Shown: positions 1-5,745 of the stretch, piece after piece | Numbering within the stretch: position 1 is the stretch's first letter | How the letters are laid out: each line of letters starts with the position of its first letter | Assembly (NCBI GenBank): GCA_026400425.1 | Contig: JAPLPC010000232.1 | Location: forward strand, 5,577-11,321 | Direction: 5' to 3' | Length of the DNA stretch: 5,745 nt | Origin: Hyphomicrobiales bacterium | GTDB lineage: Bacteria; Pseudomonadota; Alphaproteobacteria; Rhizobiales; Xanthobacteraceae | Made by a program: the position numbers and the translations under genes | Notes under the pieces: model-generated | Database searches by the model: none | Told to the model about the DNA's origin: nothing | Seen by the model: only the letters and a program-made list of their open reading frames with translations

Positions 1-298
1 TCTGCAGCGCCTGGTTGGCGATCGACTTCGCGGAATCGACCAGCTTCTGCAGCGAGGTGATGCCGGTGTTGGCAGACTGGATGATCTGAACGCCGTTGCC
101 GATGCCATCAAGCAGGTTGTTGATGTCGCTGGCGCGGTTGTTCAGGGACTGGGCGGTGAAGAAGTTGGTCGGATTGTCGAGCGCCGTGCTGACCTTGTTG
201 CCGGTCGCGAGGCGGTTCTGAGTGGTCGAGAGAAGGTCTGCGGTCGACTGGAGCGAGAGCAGGTTCTGACGAACGGAGGACGAGAGTGTAATGGACAT
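1..298 (-). CDS. fliC: Flagellin, N-terminal part (gene runs off the left edge)
   Basis: Subunit of the flagellar filament, exported through the flagellar type III apparatus and polymerised outside the cell. The 99 visible residues are the conserved flagellin N-terminal region (D0 and start of D1): they begin MSITLSSSVRQNLLSLQ and contain LSTTQNRLATGNKVSTALDN and a helix with DGIGNGVQIIQSANTGITSL, the typical amphipathic coiled-coil pattern. There is no cysteine. The ATG at 298-296 is preferred because it gives the canonical flagellin start and has AGGAAGG nine bases upstream. The variable centre and C-terminal D1/D0 lie outside the window, so length and type cannot be judged. The gene follows flgE-flgK-flgL in the same direction but is separated by a terminator and about 500 bp, so it is probably transcribed independently. 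Many relatives carry several flagellin copies in tandem; whether this is one of a set cannot be seen. Family identity is secure; the symbol fliC is generic. Confidence 0.96.
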   Translation of the reverse strand, partial: MSITLSSSVRQNLLSLQSTADLLSTTQNRLATGNKVSTALDNPTNFFTAQSLNNRASDINNLLDGIGNGVQIIQSANTGITSLQKLVDSAKSIANQALQ

Positions 299-307
299 GT
301 CTGATTA

Positions 308-314
308 CCTTCCT
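308..314 (-). promoter_or_regulatory. Shine-Dalgarno of the flagellin gene
   Basis: On the minus strand this reads AGGAAGG, a near-consensus ribosome binding site with nine bases before the ATG at 298. It is the strongest translation signal in the window, as expected for a very abundant protein, and it supports the chosen start. Confidence 0.8.
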
Positions 315-383
315 GGTAGACACAACGAGCGACCTTCTTGGTCGGTGGATGGAAGATGACCCTCAGACTCTAAAATTGAGTAA

Positions 384-418
384 AAGCAACGCGCCTAATT
401 GTGGCGTTTCCGTTGTTT
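384..418 (-). promoter_or_regulatory. Possible bulged hairpin in the flagellin 5' leader
   Basis: The outer arms AAGCAACG (384-391) and CGTTGTTT (411-418) face each other around an inner CGCC (392-395) / GGCG (403-406) stem with a 7-base loop and a 4-base bulge on one side (407-410). In the minus-strand transcript the outer stem contains one C-A mismatch. It would lie about 85-120 nt upstream of the flagellin start codon. Flagellin leaders in alphaproteobacteria can be targets of post-transcriptional control (FlbT on the Caulobacter fljK leader is the known case), so a leader structure is plausible here. Its function is inference and the fold was judged by eye. Confidence 0.3.
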
Positions 419-481
419 CAATCTAAGCGTGCGCTTGTTGATTTTAGCTCGCCCGAAACGCTCTTAAGGTATTGAAATAAT

Positions 482-509
482 ATAATATTTTATGGCGCTA
501 CACGTGCAA
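482..509 (-). promoter_or_regulatory. Candidate sigma-70-like promoter for flagellin
   Basis: On the minus strand there is TTGCAC (509-504), a 16-base spacer, then TATTAT (487-482), inside the most AT-rich patch of the window. The -10 matches TATAAT at five of six bases and the -35 has only the TTG. If used, transcription would start near 475 and leave a leader of about 175 nt. AT-rich DNA gives such matches by chance, and flagellin in this group could use another sigma factor. I found no convincing sigma-28 site and no GG-N10-GC sigma-54 core between 299 and 540 on this strand. Confidence 0.3.
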
Positions 510-554
510 TCCGAGCGACTGTCGGTAGCATGAAACGTGAAGCAGCGCAGCATT

Positions 555-571
555 TGCGAGCGGCGTTCCGA
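555..571 (-). promoter_or_regulatory. Weak sigma-54-like -24/-12 match
   Basis: The minus strand reads TCGGAACGCCGCTCGCA, with GG and GC at the spacing required for RpoN and about 10 of 14 informative positions of YTGGCACGRNNNTTGCW. The first GC of the -24 element and part of the -12 element deviate. It would start transcription near 545, about 245 nt upstream of flagellin. Sigma-54 drives flagellin genes in Caulobacter, which makes the site worth listing, but in GC-rich DNA a match this loose is expected by chance. Confidence 0.15.
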
Positions 572-686
572 CTATCTTAACCAGGACTGTCCGGAACGGC
601 GTCAAGCTTGATCGCATGAGCCTCGGCCGTGCGGGCGCCGGCGGCTCACCAGCGCCGTTGCTCACCCTCGGCGTGCCGGCCTACAA

Positions 687-726
687 AACCGACGAAGCCG
701 GCTGGGGCCAGCCGGCTTCGTCGGTT
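687..726 (-). terminator. Intrinsic terminator downstream of flgL
   Basis: A perfect 17-bp inverted repeat: arms AACCGACGAAGCCGGCT (687-703) and AGCCGGCTTCGTCGGTT (710-726) around a 6-base loop (704-709). On the minus strand the stem is followed by TTTTGTAG, counting two T of the stem end, which is a short U-tract. It lies 73 bases after the flgL stop, so it ends the flgE-flgK-flgL transcript and insulates flagellin. On the plus strand the stem is followed by CGAATATTGG, which has no run of T, so it works mainly for the minus strand. Confidence 0.85.
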
Positions 727-799
727 CGAATATTGGGGTGCTGGATCTTGCGCGCCTGACGCCGCTGCGGGCATCTCCAAGTGTCGTCGTCCTCCGCGA

Positions 800-2422
800 T
801 CAGAGGAACTTGACCAGGCTCATCTGGTACAGCGTCGAGGTGGTCTGATACGAGGCCTGCAGCGCGGTCTGCAAGGCCAGGATCTTGGTCGCGACCTCGT
901 CATTGTTGATGCCCTCGATACTGTCGAGCATGGTCTGCGCCATCGCCTTGGTCTGCACCTGGCGGTCGGTGGTGGATTTGATCGCAGCCTGGGCGCCGGC
1001 AAAGTCCGCCTGGATGTTCTCGACGGTCTGCTGACCGGGCACGTCGGCGAGATTCTGCGCCACGCGCGTGTTTAGCGCGGCGATCTGCGCATTGGCGTTC
1101 TTGGCGTAAGCGGGATCGCTGAGCTGGTTCGGATCAACGGCCACGGCCGCGAATACCGCCACCGTCTGCAACTGGTTGCGCAACGCCTGCTCGTCGGCAC
1201 GCGCGCCATATTGCACCGTGATCGACGTATCGATCTGCGACACAGCCGAGCCGCGCGCCGCGCCATTGGCCGTGACGTCGTTTTTCTCGCCGTTGTACCA
1301 GATCACGGTGTTGCTGGCCGTGCCGTCAACCAGGGTCGTTGCCGAACCGAGCGGCGTCGAACCGATCCGCTGCGGCGGGTTGTCGAAGAAATTGTTGCCG
1401 GCCTCGATGGCCGAGGCGGCGACCATCGGCCCATTGGCGAGGTCGGTCATGGCGGTGCCGATCGCCGCGTTCAGATTGGCGGCCGTTGCTTCCGATGCCG
1501 TGATCGGCGGCGCCGCCGTGCCGATAGCGAATGAATTGGCCGGCAGCGGCGTCTTGTCCGACGCCGTAAGCACGATGTCTTCCTGGGTGCCGTCGGGCAT
1601 CGTGAAGGTCAGCTTGACCTGATCGCCGGCCTTGGGAACGTTGCCGTTGAGATCGATCGACATCGACTTGGCGACCGGCGTCGCTGGAGTCGTCGGCGGC
1701 ACCGTCACCGGTGTGGTCGGCAGGTCCACCGGATTGGTGGTCTGGGCACCGACGATGGTGGTGGAGATCGACGACACCTTCATGCCGAACGGCTGCGCCT
1801 TTTGCGGCGGCGCCGGCGTCACTTCTTCTTCGGTGATGTTGATCGCCGTCGGTATCGTCGTATCAAGCGCGGCGCCGACGCGGCCGTTCTTGTTGACGCC
1901 GAGATCGGCAGTACTGCGCTCGGCGATCACCTGCTTGAGGCCCGCGATGGCCGCACCGTTGCCATTCATGATCTGATCGGACGGCGCGACAGGCGCCGTA
2001 TCGGTGGCGCGTCCGGAAAACAGATAGCGATCGCCGGACTTGGCGTTGAGCATATCGACGGAGTCGGCGAAATCGAGCTGCGCGGTGCGCTGGCCCGGGG
2101 TCTGCCCGGTATTGTCGAAATTGCCGCCGGCGCTGACCGCGGCGCCCTTCACTTCCGAACCGATCGCCACCAGCCGCTGCAGCGACAGATTGGCCACGCC
2201 GATGCGGGTGTTCAGATTGGTGGCCGTATCCGCATAGGACGCGACGGTGGAGAGCTGGCTGCGCAGCGCGATCGACAGGCTGCGCCCGCTGCCGAGGCCG
2301 GCATAGGTGTTCGAGATCTTGCCGCTCGACAGCTGCTGCGTCAGCGTGTCGAGCTGACTGCGCAGATCGAGAATGCCGGAGCCGATATAGGATGTCCGCG
2401 AGCCGATTCCGCTGATCGTCAT
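800..2422 (-). CDS. flgL: FlgL, flagellar hook-filament junction protein (HAP3), long form
   Basis: FlgL forms the outer adaptor ring between hook and filament; FlgK sits below it and flagellin polymerises on it. The 540-residue product has the flagellin-like ends expected: an N-terminal helix with GILDLRSQLDTLTQQLSSGK (16-35), a conserved SGDRYLFSGR (129-138), and a C-terminal helix ending LQTALQASYQTTSTLYQMSL before VKFL (517-540). Between them, residues about 197-251 form a Thr/Pro-rich linker (PTTPVTVPPTTPATP), followed by a beta-rich insert (about 254-330, GDQVKLTFTMPDGTQEDIVL, then ANLNAAIGTAM). The E. coli protein is roughly 317 residues, so the extra length lies in the middle. No cysteine. 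The start is ATG with GAGG five bases upstream, overlapping the flgK stop; translation is probably coupled. A strong terminator follows. The ends make FlgL clear; the role of the insert is unknown, probably a surface domain. Confidence 0.93.
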   Translation of the reverse strand: MTISGIGSRTSYIGSGILDLRSQLDTLTQQLSSGKISNTYAGLGSGRSLSIALRSQLSTVASYADTATNLNTRIGVANLSLQRLVAIGSEVKGAAVSAGGNFDNTGQTPGQRTAQLDFADSVDMLNAKSGDRYLFSGRATDTAPVAPSDQIMNGNGAAIAGLKQVIAERSTADLGVNKNGRVGAALDTTIPTAINITEEEVTPAPPQKAQPFGMKVSSISTTIVGAQTTNPVDLPTTPVTVPPTTPATPVAKSMSIDLNGNVPKAGDQVKLTFTMPDGTQEDIVLTASDKTPLPANSFAIGTAAPPITASEATAANLNAAIGTAMTDLANGPMVAASAIEAGNNFFDNPPQRIGSTPLGSATTLVDGTASNTVIWYNGEKNDVTANGAARGSAVSQIDTSITVQYGARADEQALRNQLQTVAVFAAVAVDPNQLSDPAYAKNANAQIAALNTRVAQNLADVPGQQTVENIQADFAGAQAAIKSTTDRQVQTKAMAQTMLDSIEGINNDEVATKILALQTALQASYQTTSTLYQMSLVKFL

Positions 2423-2427
2423 GACTG

Positions 2428-2431
2428 CCTC
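2428..2431 (-). promoter_or_regulatory. flgL Shine-Dalgarno overlapping the flgK stop
   Basis: On the minus strand the junction reads TGAGGCAGTCATG: the TGA stop of flgK shares bases with the GAGG ribosome binding site of flgL, with five bases before the ATG. Only seven bases separate the genes, a layout typical of translational coupling, which would keep the two junction proteins in step. Confidence 0.65.
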
Positions 2432-4334
2432 AGAATGCCTGCATCAGGGATTTGTACAAATCGTTCACGGTGGACATCACGCGCGCATTCGCCGAATAGG
2501 CGTTCTGCAGCGCCAGCAGATGCGCCATCTCGTCGTCCATGTTGACGCCCGATGTATCGGCCATCTTCTTGTCGAGCGTGTTGAGCACGACGTTCTGGCC
2601 ATCCGCGAGCTGCTTGGCTGAATCGGCCGCCGCCCCCTGCTGGCTGACGAACTGCCGCATGAAGCTGAGCAGATTGCCCTTGAACGGAGAACTCGCACTG
2701 CCGACCCCGGCCTGCGCGCCGTAAGTGAAGCTGGCATTGGTGAGCTGGTTCAGCATGAAGGACGAGCGCGTGGTGTCGCCGGCCAGCGTGTTGGTGTCGT
2801 AGACCACCAGCTTGGAGGGATCGTTGATCAGCCCGACATTCACCGACAGACGGCCGGCCAGGCCTGTGACCTGCGATCCGCTGGCGCTGATGGCGCCGCT
2901 ATAGGCCGCGCCATTGTCGGTGAACAGCGACAGTTCCTTGGCGCCGTTGTTCAGCGAACTCGGCGATTGGGTGATGGTGACCGACGCCGCATTGATATTG
3001 GCGTAGTTCGGATTGTTGACAACCTGCAGCGCACCCATGGTGCCGCTGAAATTCACCTCGCCGGCGAAGGCGCTGTTGAGCTGGTTGAGGATGCTGGTGA
3101 TGTTCTGCGAAAAATCGATGCCGATGACCTTGTCGTTCGGATCGGCCGTCGCTGCATTCGACAGCGGCAGCAGGCTCTGGTCCTGCACGTTCATCAGCGA
3201 GATCTGATGCTGCGTGTTGGTCGCCGTATCCGTATAGGTCAGATGGATGACGTTGCCGGGCTTCATGTCCGTGAGATTGAGGGTGAAGCCGGTCGGCGTG
3301 CCCGCAGGCAAGGTGGTCGGCGGTGTGGTCGGCACCGGAAACACGCTGCCGGCGCGTGTGGTGTCCGACAAAGCGCTCGAGATCGAGGCGGCGAATTGAT
3401 CGAGCTGGCTCTGCGCTTCGACCAATGTCTTGTCGCGCAACTCGGTATAGGCGGCGATGGTGCCGGACTTGATGGCCCCTGCCGCGGTCAGGTCCACTGA
3501 TCCGCCATTGGGCAGATCGAGCGTCACCGAGCCCAATGTGCTCTTGCTGGAATCCGCGTTCCAGGTGGTGTTGGCCGACACCGTGCCCTGGGCGTTGAAA
3601 CGCAGCGTCGCCGCTTCGTTGCCGACCAGCTGCACGCCGGACCCGGTGAACACCGTGACCTGATTTGCGCCATTGGTGGTGACGCGAATGTCCATCAGCT
3701 GCGACAGCTGGGTGATATATTGATCGCGCTGATCCAGCAGCGCCGCCGTATTCGAGTCCGTCGATGTGCCGCCAAGCGGATTGGCGCTGAGCTGATTGTT
3801 GATGGTGGCAATCTGCTTCATCAGATTGTTGGCGGTGTTGACGGAATCCTTGATCCCGTTCTCTGCCGTGCCGCGCATGGTCTGGATGCCCTGCGTCATC
3901 GAATTCAGCTGCTGAGCCAGCGTCCTCGCCGCATTGAGCACGCCGGTCCGCGCCGACGAACTATCGGCGCTGGTCGCCAGCGCCTGCACCGCCGTGGTCA
4001 GGGCATTGAACGAATATTCCAGCGATCCCACCGAGCCGGGATCGCCGTACAGGCTCTGCATCTGTTGCAGATAACTCGACTTCAGCGACGCATAGCCGGC
4101 GCCCGAAGTCTCGGTGCGCAGCTGTGCGAGAATATACTGATCGAGTTCGCGATTGACGCCGACGATACGGACGCCGGAGCCGGTGGTGCCCGAATTGGTC
4201 GTGATCTGATCGGTGGTCTTGCGAACGTAGCCGGGCGTTTCCGCATTGGCGACGTTCGACGACACCAGAGACATGGCGGCCTGATTGGCGCGCAGGCCGG
4301 CCATGGCGATGGAGAGTGCGTCGTTCAGACTCAT
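2430..4334 (-). CDS. flgK: FlgK, flagellar hook-associated protein 1 (HAP1)
   Basis: FlgK forms the first adaptor ring on the finished hook and is needed before FlgL and the FliD cap. It is exported by the flagellar type III system without a cleaved signal peptide. The 634-residue product opens with the rod/hook/HAP N-terminal motif (ANQAAMSLVSSNVANAETPG, 16-35, then YVRK), continues with a helical D1 region (about 60-210, including LLDQRDQYITQLSQLMDIRV at 189-208), and ends with the conserved C-terminal motif SGVNMDDEMAHLLALQNAYS (585-604) followed by ANARVM and LYKSL. It is about 85 residues longer than the E. coli protein (547). The middle has a Pro/Thr-rich linker (322-338, VPTTPPTTLPAGTP) followed by a beta-rich insert (about 339-415, MKPGNVIHLTYTDTATNTQH) resembling the one in FlgL. 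No cysteine. The ATG at 4334 gives the canonical start; only a weak GAGAG lies 12 bases upstream. It sits 62 bp after flgE and 7 bp before flgL, in one operon. Confidence 0.97.
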   Translation of the reverse strand: MSLNDALSIAMAGLRANQAAMSLVSSNVANAETPGYVRKTTDQITTNSGTTGSGVRIVGVNRELDQYILAQLRTETSGAGYASLKSSYLQQMQSLYGDPGSVGSLEYSFNALTTAVQALATSADSSSARTGVLNAARTLAQQLNSMTQGIQTMRGTAENGIKDSVNTANNLMKQIATINNQLSANPLGGTSTDSNTAALLDQRDQYITQLSQLMDIRVTTNGANQVTVFTGSGVQLVGNEAATLRFNAQGTVSANTTWNADSSKSTLGSVTLDLPNGGSVDLTAAGAIKSGTIAAYTELRDKTLVEAQSQLDQFAASISSALSDTTRAGSVFPVPTTPPTTLPAGTPTGFTLNLTDMKPGNVIHLTYTDTATNTQHQISLMNVQDQSLLPLSNAATADPNDKVIGIDFSQNITSILNQLNSAFAGEVNFSGTMGALQVVNNPNYANINAASVTITQSPSSLNNGAKELSLFTDNGAAYSGAISASGSQVTGLAGRLSVNVGLINDPSKLVVYDTNTLAGDTTRSSFMLNQLTNASFTYGAQAGVGSASSPFKGNLLSFMRQFVSQQGAAADSAKQLADGQNVVLNTLDKKMADTSGVNMDDEMAHLLALQNAYSANARVMSTVNDLYKSLMQAF

Positions 4335-4370
4335 GACTAACTGTCGCTCTCAGGGTTCACGGAATGAGGA

Positions 4371-4391
4371 AGGCCGCGCGAGCGGCGGCCT
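4371..4391 (-). promoter_or_regulatory. GC-rich hairpin in the flgE-flgK spacer
   Basis: AGGCCGC (4371-4377) and GCGGCCT (4385-4391) form a perfect 7-bp stem with a 7-base loop, starting six bases after the flgE stop. The RNA continues TCCTCATTCC, which has no run of U, so it is not a good intrinsic terminator. It could protect the flgE 3' end or reduce read-through, lowering flgK-flgL relative to the far more abundant hook protein. This role is inference. Confidence 0.35.
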
Positions 4392-4396
4392 CGCCG

Positions 4397-5745
4397 TTAG
4401 CGCATCACGTTCAGCAGATCCTGCACCATGGTATTGGTGGTGGTGATCACCTTGGTGTTGGCCGAATAAGCCTGCTGGGTGACGATCAGCTTGGTGAATT
4501 CGTCGGCGATGTCGGTGTTCGACGATTCCAGCGACGAGCCGGAGATGCTGCCGCCCTTGCCGTAGATCGCTTCGCCGGATTCGTTGGTGACCTCGAACGC
4601 GCCGCCATCGATGCGCTTGAGGAAATTCGAGCCGTTGAAGGTGGCGACGCTGACTTCCGCAAGGTCGATGTTGCGGCCGTTGGAGTAGCTGCCGACCACG
4701 CGGCCTTCATTGCTCACCGACACGCTCTTGAGCTGTCCGGCGGCATAGCCGTCCTGTTGCAGCTGGTTAACCTGGACGTTGCCGTTGGTGTCCGCGAACT
4801 GCGTCAGGCCGCCGGTGCCGAACGCCATGGTGACGGCGCCGAGCGTAGTGCCGTTGACCTTCACGCCGGTGAGGTCGAGCTGGTTGACCACCGGGGTCAT
4901 CTGACCGTTGGTGCCGAACTTGAAGTCGGTGCCGACATTCTGCCACGCCACATTGGTGCCGGTGGCGCTGGCATCGACCTGATAGAACAGGTTCCAGGTG
5001 TCGGTGCCGCCCGATGTCGCGGAATCGACCTTGGCCCAGCGGAACTGCAGACTGACCGGCGCGCCGTTGCCGTCATAAGCCGTCGTCGCGCCGCCGCTGA
5101 TGGATTCGTCGAGGAACGTCTTGTTGTCGTTGCCGGTCACGATGCCGGTGCCCGCCGTGCCGCCGCCGCCGCGCAGCCCGCTGACGGTGCCAGAGAAGCC
5201 GAGCGACTGGAAGCCGATGGCCGCGTTCGCCGGTGTGGTGGCAGCTTTCAGTGTAAAATCGTTGGCGACGCCGGAATTCAAGGTGATCACACCGGAGGCG
5301 GAGACCGTCGATGCCGTCGCCGGATTGGTGTTGCCGGTGAGCGTATCGATGGTCGTCAGCAGGCTGCCGACCGTGGCGGTGGCGAGGTCGAGATAGGTCG
5401 TATTGGCGGCAGCCGGCGTCGGTGCCGTTCCGGTGTAGAAATAGATCGTTTGGGTCACCGTGGTGCCGGCATTCGCGGCCGTCAGTGTCAGCGTGTCGTT
5501 GTTCGCAAAGCCGGCCGTGAGCGAGTTGGTGCCTGATGCACTTGCCAGCAACGTGGTCCCGTTGATCGGCGCCGGGGTGGTCGCGTAGTTGTTGCGCGCG
5601 TTACCCGCGACGGCAGTATTGGTCACCACCGCCGGCGCGGTGCCGAGCGTGCGCGGGTTGGACACGAAGTCGGCCGGGCGCAGCAGCTCCGAACCGGGCA
5701 CACTGGTGTCGTGCTTGGCGGTCAACGGATAGCTGGCGAGGTTGG
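4397..5745 (-). CDS. flgE: FlgE, flagellar hook protein, C-terminal part (start beyond the right edge)
   Basis: FlgE is the subunit of the curved hook that links the motor to the filament. The frame stays open to the window edge, where the first visible residues are NLASYPLTAKHD; the 448 visible residues lack the N-terminal rod-like domain. The TTG at 5725 is internal, not a start. Visible parts, counted from the first complete codon: a beta-rich insert (about 60-185, NDTLTLTA, ATVGSLLTTIDTLTG, SASGVITLNSG, SLGFSG); a core hook domain with GGLTQFADTNG and DGYAAGQLKSVSVSNEGRVV, then GSYSNGR (about 311-347); ATFNGSNFLKRIDGGAFEVT (about 357-376); and the conserved C-terminal helix SLESSNTDIADEFTKLIVTQ, QAYSANTKVI and MVQDLLNVMR at the very end. 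No cysteine. With its missing part the protein must be well over the 402 residues of E. coli FlgE, as in other alphaproteobacteria such as Caulobacter (591). It is probably the first visible gene of an flgE-flgK-flgL operon. Confidence 0.95.
   Translation of the reverse strand, partial: NLASYPLTAKHDTSVPGSELLRPADFVSNPRTLGTAPAVVTNTAVAGNARNNYATTPAPINGTTLLASASGTNSLTAGFANNDTLTLTAANAGTTVTQTIYFYTGTAPTPAAANTTYLDLATATVGSLLTTIDTLTGNTNPATASTVSASGVITLNSGVANDFTLKAATTPANAAIGFQSLGFSGTVSGLRGGGGTAGTGIVTGNDNKTFLDESISGGATTAYDGNGAPVSLQFRWAKVDSATSGGTDTWNLFYQVDASATGTNVAWQNVGTDFKFGTNGQMTPVVNQLDLTGVKVNGTTLGAVTMAFGTGGLTQFADTNGNVQVNQLQQDGYAAGQLKSVSVSNEGRVVGSYSNGRNIDLAEVSVATFNGSNFLKRIDGGAFEVTNESGEAIYGKGGSISGSSLESSNTDIADEFTKLIVTQQAYSANTKVITTTNTMVQDLLNVMR

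Larger units (their letters stand above)
299..799. other. Intergenic region between flgL and flagellin, no gene
   Basis: About 500 bp with no credible coding sequence. Read in transcription direction (right to left) it holds the short flgL 3' tail (799-727), an intrinsic terminator (726-687), a stretch with a GTTCCG/CGGAAC dyad and a weak sigma-54-like match (about 600-550), a clearly AT-rich patch (about 492-455) with a sigma-70-like promoter, and a probable flagellin 5' leader with a bulged hairpin and a strong ribosome binding site. The open frame starting at 629 on the plus strand runs antisense through the terminator and the flgL 3' end and has the Arg/Gly/Ala-rich composition of a shadow frame. 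Confidence 0.75.

Noticed and set aside
108..323. Minus-strand open frame overlapping the flagellin start
   Set aside because: It is in another frame of the same strand as the unmistakable flagellin N-terminus, and its Arg/Gln/Pro-rich translation is typical of an off-frame reading.
367..381. Short dyad ACTC...GAGT near the flagellin leader
   Set aside because: Only four base pairs with a mismatched interior; expected by chance.
481..486. Plus-strand TATAAT as a rightward promoter
   Set aside because: There is no rightward gene downstream and no good -35; the AT-rich patch fits a leftward flagellin promoter better.
629..1075. Plus-strand open frame (148 codons) starting in the intergenic region
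   Set aside because: It runs through the terminator palindrome and the flgL 3' end on the opposite strand and shows no recognisable protein features.
1802..2545. Plus-strand open frame (247 codons) antisense to flgL and the end of flgK
   Set aside because: Arg/Ala/Gly-rich shadow translation crossing two well-supported genes; no motif and no credible ribosome site.
3720..4340. Plus-strand open frame (206 codons) antisense to the flgK 5' half
   Set aside because: Shadow of FlgK with Arg/His/Ile-rich low-specificity composition.
4364..5536. Long plus-strand open frame (390 codons) antisense to flgE
   Set aside because: It lies wholly opposite a clear FlgE frame, has Arg/Gly/Ala/Val-rich composition without family motifs, and is explained by the high GC content and codon bias of the real gene.
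5723..5725. TTG as the start of the flgE frame
   Set aside because: The frame continues upstream to the window edge (NLASYP precedes it), and the N-terminal hook domain is missing, so the true start lies outside the window.

Overview
The window is part of a flagellar filament and hook gene cluster from a GC-rich alphaproteobacterium. All genes are on the minus strand, so transcription runs from the right edge to the left. The protein sequences (flagellin start MSITLSSSVRQNLLSLQ, long FlgK, FlgL and FlgE) look most like the Bradyrhizobium / Rhodopseudomonas / Nitrobacter / Afipia group of Hyphomicrobiales. That placement is from memory of the families, not from a search.

Layout in transcription order: the 3' part of flgE (hook protein, 5745-4397, start outside the window); a 62-bp spacer with a GC-rich hairpin; flgK (first hook-filament junction protein, 4334-2430, complete); a 7-bp gap in which the flgL Shine-Dalgarno overlaps the flgK stop; flgL (second junction protein, 2422-800, complete); a strong intrinsic terminator at 687-726; about 500 bp without a gene, holding the probable flagellin promoter and leader; and the first 99 codons of a flagellin gene (298-1, cut by the left edge).

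These four proteins form one continuous part of the flagellum outside the cell: FlgE builds the hook, FlgK and FlgL form the adaptor between hook and filament, and flagellin polymerises on FlgL. All are exported by the flagellar type III apparatus, and none of the visible sequences contains a cysteine. flgE-flgK-flgL look like one transcription unit ending at the terminator, while flagellin has its own upstream region.

I found no sign of an undescribed defence, mobile or RNA system. The most notable points are that FlgL and FlgK are well above the usual enteric length, that both carry a Pro/Thr-rich linker followed by a similar beta-rich insert, that FlgE carries a possibly related insert, and that flagellin has a long, locally AT-rich leader that can fold.
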